This document shows, piece after piece, positions 58,291-64,000 of a stretch of DNA of 64,000 bases. A program made the translations under genes and the position numbers. The stretch is from Callorhinus ursinus (lineage: Eukaryota; Chordata; Mammalia; Carnivora; Otariidae), in contig NW_020312902.1 in NCBI RefSeq assembly GCF_003265705.1, forward strand, positions 16,308,970-16,372,969. The letters are read 5' to 3'. Position 1 is the first letter of the stretch. Each line of letters opens with the position of its first letter. The notes below the pieces were generated by a model. It saw only the letters and a list, made by a program, of their open reading frames with translations, was not told the origin of the DNA and ran no database searches.

Positions 58291-60179
58291 AAACATTGGT
58301 GGAAGCAATCAACTGATAAAGTGAGAGGAGATTGGGAGGCCGTTGAATGGACATGCAGGTCGGGTGTTCTCTGTATCCAGGGTTGGGTCAGCCTTGAAAT
58401 GCCTGAAGGTCAGGGAGACTTGAGGGTGGTCCTGGGATGGGTGACCCCTGGAGCCCATCCAGACATGCACAATCTTACTAAAAGGAGATCCAGGGCTGTC
58501 CGACACAGACTCACCCCCAATTTCCTCAAGCTGCAATGCCTGTTTCCAAAACCTAGACAAATGAGCATCCTAGCAGTGCCTGGTGGGATGGATATATCAG
58601 AACCGCCTCAAATTCTGCTTCCTTCCCCACCCCTGGATGTCCATAGCAACCAGGGGACTTCAAAGGAGAGAGTGAAGGGGAATTAAGAGCCAGAGAGTGG
58701 AGGAGAGATGAGGAGTAAGTAGCGAGGCAGATGGGGAGCTGGCAGGGACTCTGGGGGATCCCCATGTCCCATGGAACTGTGGAGGGTTGGGCCAGTAAGG
58801 TCCTTTTGGTTGCCCTGCTTCCCCATCTGGGTCTCTTGCTGACCCTCAAGAGCTCACTGTCCATCTGGGCAGGCCCCGGAGCTGACCCTCATGCGTGACC
58901 CCCTCCTAGTGGCTGGCAGATGCTGAGAAGGGCTCCGGCTCAGTCCTGCAGCCTGTCACCCCCCCTCAGCCCCTCTCTTGGGAAATGAGCTCAGGCTGCT
59001 GGACGAGTCTGGGAGCTGCATTTCTTCTCCCTTCCTTCCTAGGTTGTGGATGGTGGAGGGAGGACGTGGTGAAGGGGAGAGTCAGGGCATTAGCCCATGT
59101 CTGTAGCTTTGCACTGGGCGATGAAGGCTCCCAGTCATGAAGAATCAGCTGGGCCCTGGCTTGTGGCCTGGCTGGAGCTACTCAGAACAAGGGACTCAAA
59201 CTGGACACTGCTGTGAGGAGGTAAGGAGAAGCCTGGACAGAGCTCTTCATGGCTTGCAGCTCCCACTCCCTCGCACTCCCTTGAGCCCAGAGAACCAGAA
59301 AATGCCTGGGCCTGAGGCCTGGGAGTAGCAGAAGAGCAAGCTCTCGAGGAGCCAGGGCACATGGCCCTGAGGGGGACCTCCGACATTTAACATTTCAACT
59401 TGACAAACATCACCAACTCTTGCTAAATCTTTCTTCACAGAGAAATGCCCCTGTCCCATCACAACCTCTGCTGGGCTATTGCACGCCCTCCCACCTCATT
59501 GTCCTGCCCAGTCTCCCCTCCCTGCCTCCTGCAACCCTCAGTAATGAGGAGCAAACTCATAAAACATTCATTGTGGGTAATACACCATGTAGGATCCGCC
59601 TGATCTCAGGTCTGATAGGAGAGCTGGCTCAGTAGGATGCTGGGTCTTTGGCTTCTGAGGGTTTGGGCTGACTTCTCCACCTTGGGCTCAAGTTCCAGCC
59701 ACTTCCATTAAGCCAGGCCTGAGCCTCCCTGGTAGGAGCGAGGGTGGGGGGGGGCGTCCTGGGGAGAGATGTTAGCAGCCCAGGGAGGGAGAGGTGGCTT
59801 CTAGGGGTGCTCCTAAGTGAGGCATGACCGGCAGCTGGAAGACAAGGTGAGCAGTGACCAAAAGGCTGAAGCCAGAGGTGTGTGCTGAGAGCAGGGAGGG
59901 GAACAGGGTCAGAGCCTAAGCACTCAGCGGTGTCTGGAATGGTTATTTTTGCCCCCGGGAGCCTGGTGAGGCGGGATTGTGTGAGGGAGAGACGGAATGG
60001 CCTTGGTGGTAGGCCTCCGTGTGGGGGCACTTCCATCACATCAGTGGGGCAGGTAGAGAGAGGGAAGGGAAGGGACCTTGATTGCCCATCCCCTGCTCCT
60101 GGCCAGGCCTAAGCAAATCAGAGAAGGGGTTTTGAAAAATGGCTACAGCGGCCCCCGGAGATCAGCTGGGGCTCCGTGT

Positions 60180-60270
60180 GACGTCAGGAGTCAGGGCTTC
60201 GGAGTCAGACAGAACTAACCTTGCATCCTGGCTCTGGAGCTCCCTAACTGTGTAAACTGCAAGCCACCTC
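60180..60270 (+). repeat. MIR-type fragment, forward
   Basis: GGCTTCGGAGTCAGACAGAA, CATCCTGGCTCTGGAGCT and CTAACTGTGTAAACTGCAAG fit a diverged MIR. Confidence 0.55.
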
Positions 60271-61894
60271 ACTGCTCCGAGGAGGAGAGAGGAGTCAAGA
60301 GAACACAGAGAATCAACATTCAAGGCTTTCTATCTTTCTTTCCAGCCAATGGCAAGCTTTTCCTTTCCCCAGGGCCTTGAACTGACACATGCCAAGCCTA
60401 CCAGACACCTCCTCTGTGCCAGACATTCAAGCAAGTATTAAGAGGCAACGGTGAGCAAGTCAGATAGACCCCCGACTCCCAAAGCTTCCCTTCCAATGCA
60501 GATGGCCAGAGCTGGCCGGTCACTTCTGATGAGGTGTGGGAAAGGCTGAGACAGCTGAGGAGCAGGGGGTGTGCGAGGAGAGAGGGGTCCCGGGGAGGAG
60601 GGCACATGGCTCAGAGTTGAGGCCATGCTGGCTCAGAGGCAGCCCGGTGGGAGCAGGGACCCCGGGCTGCTCCCGGTGGAATTCAGCTCAGCTCAGCTCA
60701 TCTCAGCCCCGACTCGGTTCAGGGCACACCGGGGGTGGAGTCGCTGGAGATAAAGGGGTAGACAAAGCAAGGTCCCGGCCTTCAGGCTGCACCTCTTGCA
60801 TTGGGGTTCACAGACTAACGGTGTGGGCAAGATATGCGTTAGCATCACGCACTCCACTTGGCTGGATCGTGAAAGGGATCCCAGAGAAGATGAGTCAGGA
60901 GGAGCAGCTCTGGAATCCTCAGGGAAATTCATCTTTCCCGAACCTTAATTTCCTCAACGAGAAGGTAAAAGGTTTGAACCAGAGTACTTGTTTAAAAAAA
61001 AAAAAATTAGCAGCAGAACCTAATTTCCTGAGGAAAACCTGTGCAGAAGTCTATTTCATAAAATAGACGTACACAGTATTTGCTTCAGTCAGCTGAGAGA
61101 TTGACGTCCCCTCCGTCTCTTCCTTCACGCTTGACATTTCAGCTGGGGCAGGTGGTGAAGGAGATGGAGGGTCCGAGCTCTTTAGGGTTCTCTGGGGCGT
61201 TCGGGGGGAAGATGCTGGCAAGGACCCTCCAGGGAGGAAGGGCAGGGTGGGCTCCAGGCCTTCCCTCCGTCCCGGGCTGTCCCCTTGGCCCTGCCGCCGC
61301 GGCCGGGAAGGTGCCTCCAGGAGGAGCAGCTGAGCCCGCTCCCTCCTCAGAGCACCTGGACCAGCGGGGCTGTCCCCACAGCCTCTGAGAGGCTCCTGTC
61401 TCTTCCTGCACTGACCACTCACACCCAGGGATTATCCCAGCTAGAAACTTCCATTCGGAACAAAGCTCCCAGGAATGAAACCTGAGCTGCCACTGAGAGG
61501 CTCCCAGGCTAACTGGGAAGTGGCTGGGAAAGGGAGGGAAAGCTTGCAAAGCACTGGGAGCCTCAGGGAGGCCATGAAACCTGAAGACAAACGACCAGCC
61601 AGTAGACTGGTGCTGTGGGGCTGCCACTGCCTTCTGCAGGACCAGAGGTCGGGGCTGAGCTGAGTGGGAAACGGCGGGGGGAGTGCACCCCCAGGCTTTT
61701 CGAGGGGAGAGTAATTGGTGCACCTGTGGCTAGGGCCAATATCCCCTGTGAGGCCCTCAGGGCTGGCCTGCAGTCACTCAAGCTGCCCCCCCTTCCCCTC
61801 TCCCCCCCAACCCCCTCCCAGCTGCTTCCACTTACTCCAGTGGGGCTGTTGGACCGGTCAGCGACGGGCCGCCAGCTCACCCAAGGGAGGGGAC

Positions 61895-62130
61895 AGAGGG
61901 TCACAGTCACAGTTACCATTTGTCAAGCGCCCATCAGATGGCAGGCATGCTGCCCGTGTTATTTCTAACCCTCAGGACAGCCCTGCAAGTTGGGCACTAC
62001 TAGCCCCATTTTACAGATGGGGAAACGGAGGCTAAACGCTGTAAGTAATCTGTCCCCAGAGATAGAGCTATTTAGTGGTTGACCTCGGATCTGAACCAAG
62101 GGCTTTTGGACTCAGAAGTACTAAAGCAAC
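61895..62130 (-). repeat. MIR-type fragment, reverse
   Basis: CAGTTACCATTTGTCAAGCG, CCCATTTTACAGATGGGGAA, CGGAGGCTAAACGCTGTAAG and GATCTGAACCAAGGGCTTT fit a reverse MIR. Confidence 0.7.
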
Positions 62131-62191
62131 TTCTGCCACACCACACTCTTCAGTCTTAAACTCCCTCATTAGAGCCCAAGAACCTTAGTTT

Positions 62192-62220
62192 TGTTTTGTT
62201 GTTGTTGTTGTTGTTGTTTT
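62192..62220. repeat. (GTT)n microsatellite
   Basis: TTTTGTTTTG followed by repeated TTG units, next to an older SINE. Confidence 0.85.
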
Positions 62221-62236
62221 TAAATAAACTCTCTCA

Positions 62237-62372
62237 GGGCACCTGGGTGGCTCAGTTGGTTGAATGTCCGACTCTTGATTTCGGCTCAGGTCCTGAACGC
62301 AGTGTCGTGGGATCGACCCCTGTGCTGGGCTCCGAGCTGGGCATGGAGCCTGCTTAAGATTCTCTCTCTCCG
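62237..62372 (+). repeat. Older carnivoran tRNA-SINE, forward
   Basis: GGGCACCTGGGTGGCTCAGT head, short type, ending GCCTGCTTAAGATTCTCTCT. Confidence 0.9.
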
Positions 62373-62570
62373 GGGTGCCTGGGTGGCTCAGTCATTAAGC
62401 GTCTGCCTTCGGCTCAGGTCATGATCCTGGGGTCCTGGGATGAGCAACTGCATCGGGCTCCCTGCTCGGCGGGAAGCCTGCTTCTCCCTCTCCCACTCCC
62501 CCTGCTTGTGTTCCCTCTCTCAATGTATGTCTCTCTCTGTCAAATAAATAAATAAAATCTTAAAAAAAAG
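62373..62570 (+). repeat. Carnivoran tRNA-SINE, forward, inserted at the tail of an older copy
   Basis: GGGGTGCCTGGGTGGCTCAG to AAATAAATAAATAAAATCTT plus A-tail. Confidence 0.94.
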
Positions 62571-62789
62571 AGTCTTTCTCTCCCCTCTCTCTCTCTGCCC
62601 CCCCCCCCCAGTAACATGAACTCTCTCTTCCCCTTGATGTCATGGTATGACACAAAAGAAGTGCTGTGAGTGGTCATTTCTCTAGCTTGGATCCTGTGGC
62701 CATGTGAAAGTGACTCACTTCTCTGGGGTGAGGTCTCCTCATTTGTAAAATAGGATTCATTATAGTGCCTAGTTAGAAGTGGGGGGCCA

Positions 62790-62996
62790 GGGGCGCCTGG
62801 GTGGCTCAGTCGTGAAGCATCTGCCTTCGTCTCGGATCATGATCCCAGGGTCCTGGGATCGAGCCCCGCATCGGGCTCCCTGCTCCGCGGGGAGCCTGCT
62901 TCTCCCTTTCCCTCTCCCCCTGCTGTGTTCCCTCTCTCGCCGCTATGTCTCTCTCTGTCAAATAAATAAATAAAATCTTAAAAAAAAAAAAAAAGA
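62790..62996 (+). repeat. Carnivoran tRNA-SINE, forward, near consensus
   Basis: GGGGCGCCTGGGTGGCTCAG to AAATAAATAAATAAAATCTT and a 14-base A-tail. AGAAGTGGGGG flanks both ends, a target duplication. Young copy. Confidence 0.95.
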
Positions 62997-63033
62997 AGTG
63001 GGGGAGCCAAAGATAACACATGTAAAGTACTTA

Positions 63034-63072
63034 TTTTTTATTTTTTTTAAGATTTTATTTATTCCCTTGAAA

Positions 63073-63113
<41 letters not shown>

Positions 63114-63256
63114 ATGAGCAGGGGGAGCGGCAGAAGCAGGCTCCCCGCTGAGCCAGGAGCCCAATGTGGTGGGGCTCGATCCCAGGCTCGATCCCAGGAC
63201 CCCGGGATCACAACCCGAGCCCTCTGGGTTAACCATCCGAGCCACCCAGGCGCCCC
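63034..63256 (-). repeat. Carnivoran tRNA-SINE, reverse, with 18-bp target duplication
   Basis: T-rich start, a (GA)n expansion at about 63078-63112, ending GAGCCACCCAGGCGCCCC. ACACATGTAAAGTACTTA is perfect at 63016-63033 and 63257-63274, a recent insertion. CGATCCCAGG is duplicated inside. Confidence 0.95.
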
Positions 63257-64000
63257 ACACATGTAAAGTACTTAGAAAGTGCTGGGCACGGAGGAAACAT
63301 TCACTAAATGCTATCGTTATTGTTGGAGGAGTTCCTTTCCCCCTTTGCCTGGGCAGCCCTGAGGAAGAAGCCCCGCAGCAGGCTGGGTGGATTATCCTCC
63401 ACCCCTCCCGGCCTGCCTCTAGGGATTCCGATGTAGGTTAGAAGGCACCGCAGAGAGCTAAGGCCTTTCAGGTGTTCTGGGAGCCAACAGGGAAACTTTC
63501 GCTCCCACCTGCAGAGCAGCTCCATGCCCTCCAGTGGCTGAGCCCCCAGATCTTCCACATAAATAAAGCAATTAGCTGAGCTACTACTAGTCTGCCCTGT
63601 GTGGTTCTGAATGCTGCTGCGAGTCCCAGTCCAGCAGAACGCTCCGTTTCTGAGGATCCTGGGAATGAAGCCGACCAGGGCAAAGGGAAAGCAGTTGGAC
63701 TGGGTCCCAGGAACCCGGCTGTTGTCTAGGTGTGGGACTCCCTGCGGTACTGCCGAGTGGCAGGCAGCTTTGGACTCTCAGAAGGAGTACGTTTGCCATG
63801 CTAAAGGCCAGGAGCGGAGCCAGAGGCTGTGGTCTTGCTGACTAGCCTTTCTCCAGCAGCCTCCGGAGCTCAGGCTTCCCTGACGACTGTCCCCTGGGCC
63901 AGCACAGAGGGCACCAAGGGCTGGTTCTACCCCACAGGTAGAGAGAGACCCTCGCTGGTCCCTGCTCAATTCCTCAACATCTGGGCATCTCAAGGCCTGG

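Larger units (their letters stand above)
53076..64000. other. Intergenic region downstream of FGF8
   Basis: No exon was recognised on either strand. In human the next gene in this direction is FBXW4, with FGF8 long-range enhancers between and inside it; nothing here matches FBXW4 coding sequence that I know. Contents: one SINE at 53398, two candidate conserved elements (54680, 55320), opposed L2 LINE segments (56255-58290), MIR pieces near 60180 and 61900, and a SINE cluster (62237-63256). Confidence 0.65.

Noticed and set aside
62790..62860. tRNA gene
   Set aside because: SINE heads derive from a tRNA and look similar, but they continue into the SINE body and tail and lack an intact cloverleaf.

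Overview
This is a gene-dense stretch of a mammalian chromosome. The many interspersed tRNA-derived SINEs carry the carnivoran head and tail (GGGGCGCCTGGGTGGCTCAG, CT-rich body, AAATAAATCTT tail). Their detailed form suggests an arctoid carnivore (bear, seal or weasel group). Four protein-coding genes are recognised, all on the + strand, in the order KCNIP2 (3' part only), OGA, NPM3, FGF8. This is the conserved block of human 10q24, seen here in inverted orientation. No prokaryotic or viral gene, CRISPR array or intact mobile element was found.

Layout: 1-5955 holds the last nine coding exons and the 3'UTR of KCNIP2. 5956-10480 is intergenic, with SINE and L2/MIR debris and a 400-base assembly gap. 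10480-38335 is OGA: a CpG-island promoter, 16 coding exons that give 916 codons with every splice phase consistent, SINE-rich introns, an L1 3' end, a U6 pseudogene and a ~2 kb 3'UTR. 39360-41515 is the compact five-exon NPM3. 41516-46600 is a spacer with two convergent CTCF-type motifs and an upstream CpG island. 46600-53075 is FGF8, which encodes the 215-residue FGF8b form and, through an alternative acceptor, FGF8a. 53076-64000 is downstream intergenic DNA with SINE, L2 and MIR copies and a few unique blocks that look like conserved regulatory DNA.

The genes are not a functional pathway. OGA removes O-GlcNAc from nucleocytoplasmic proteins, NPM3 is a nucleolar histone-chaperone family protein, KCNIP2 is the EF-hand subunit of Kv4 potassium channels, and FGF8 is a secreted developmental morphogen. 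Their linkage matters mainly because the housekeeping genes NPM3 and OGA sit beside a tightly controlled developmental gene, which makes the CTCF-like pair between NPM3 and FGF8 notable.

The main points for follow-up are a GC-AG intron in KCNIP2 next to a G-rich cassette exon, an FGF8 exon 1C whose length breaks the frame so that FGF8e/f could not be made, the retained-intron short OGA tail, the CTCF-type pair, and several candidate enhancers. I saw no wholly new biological system.
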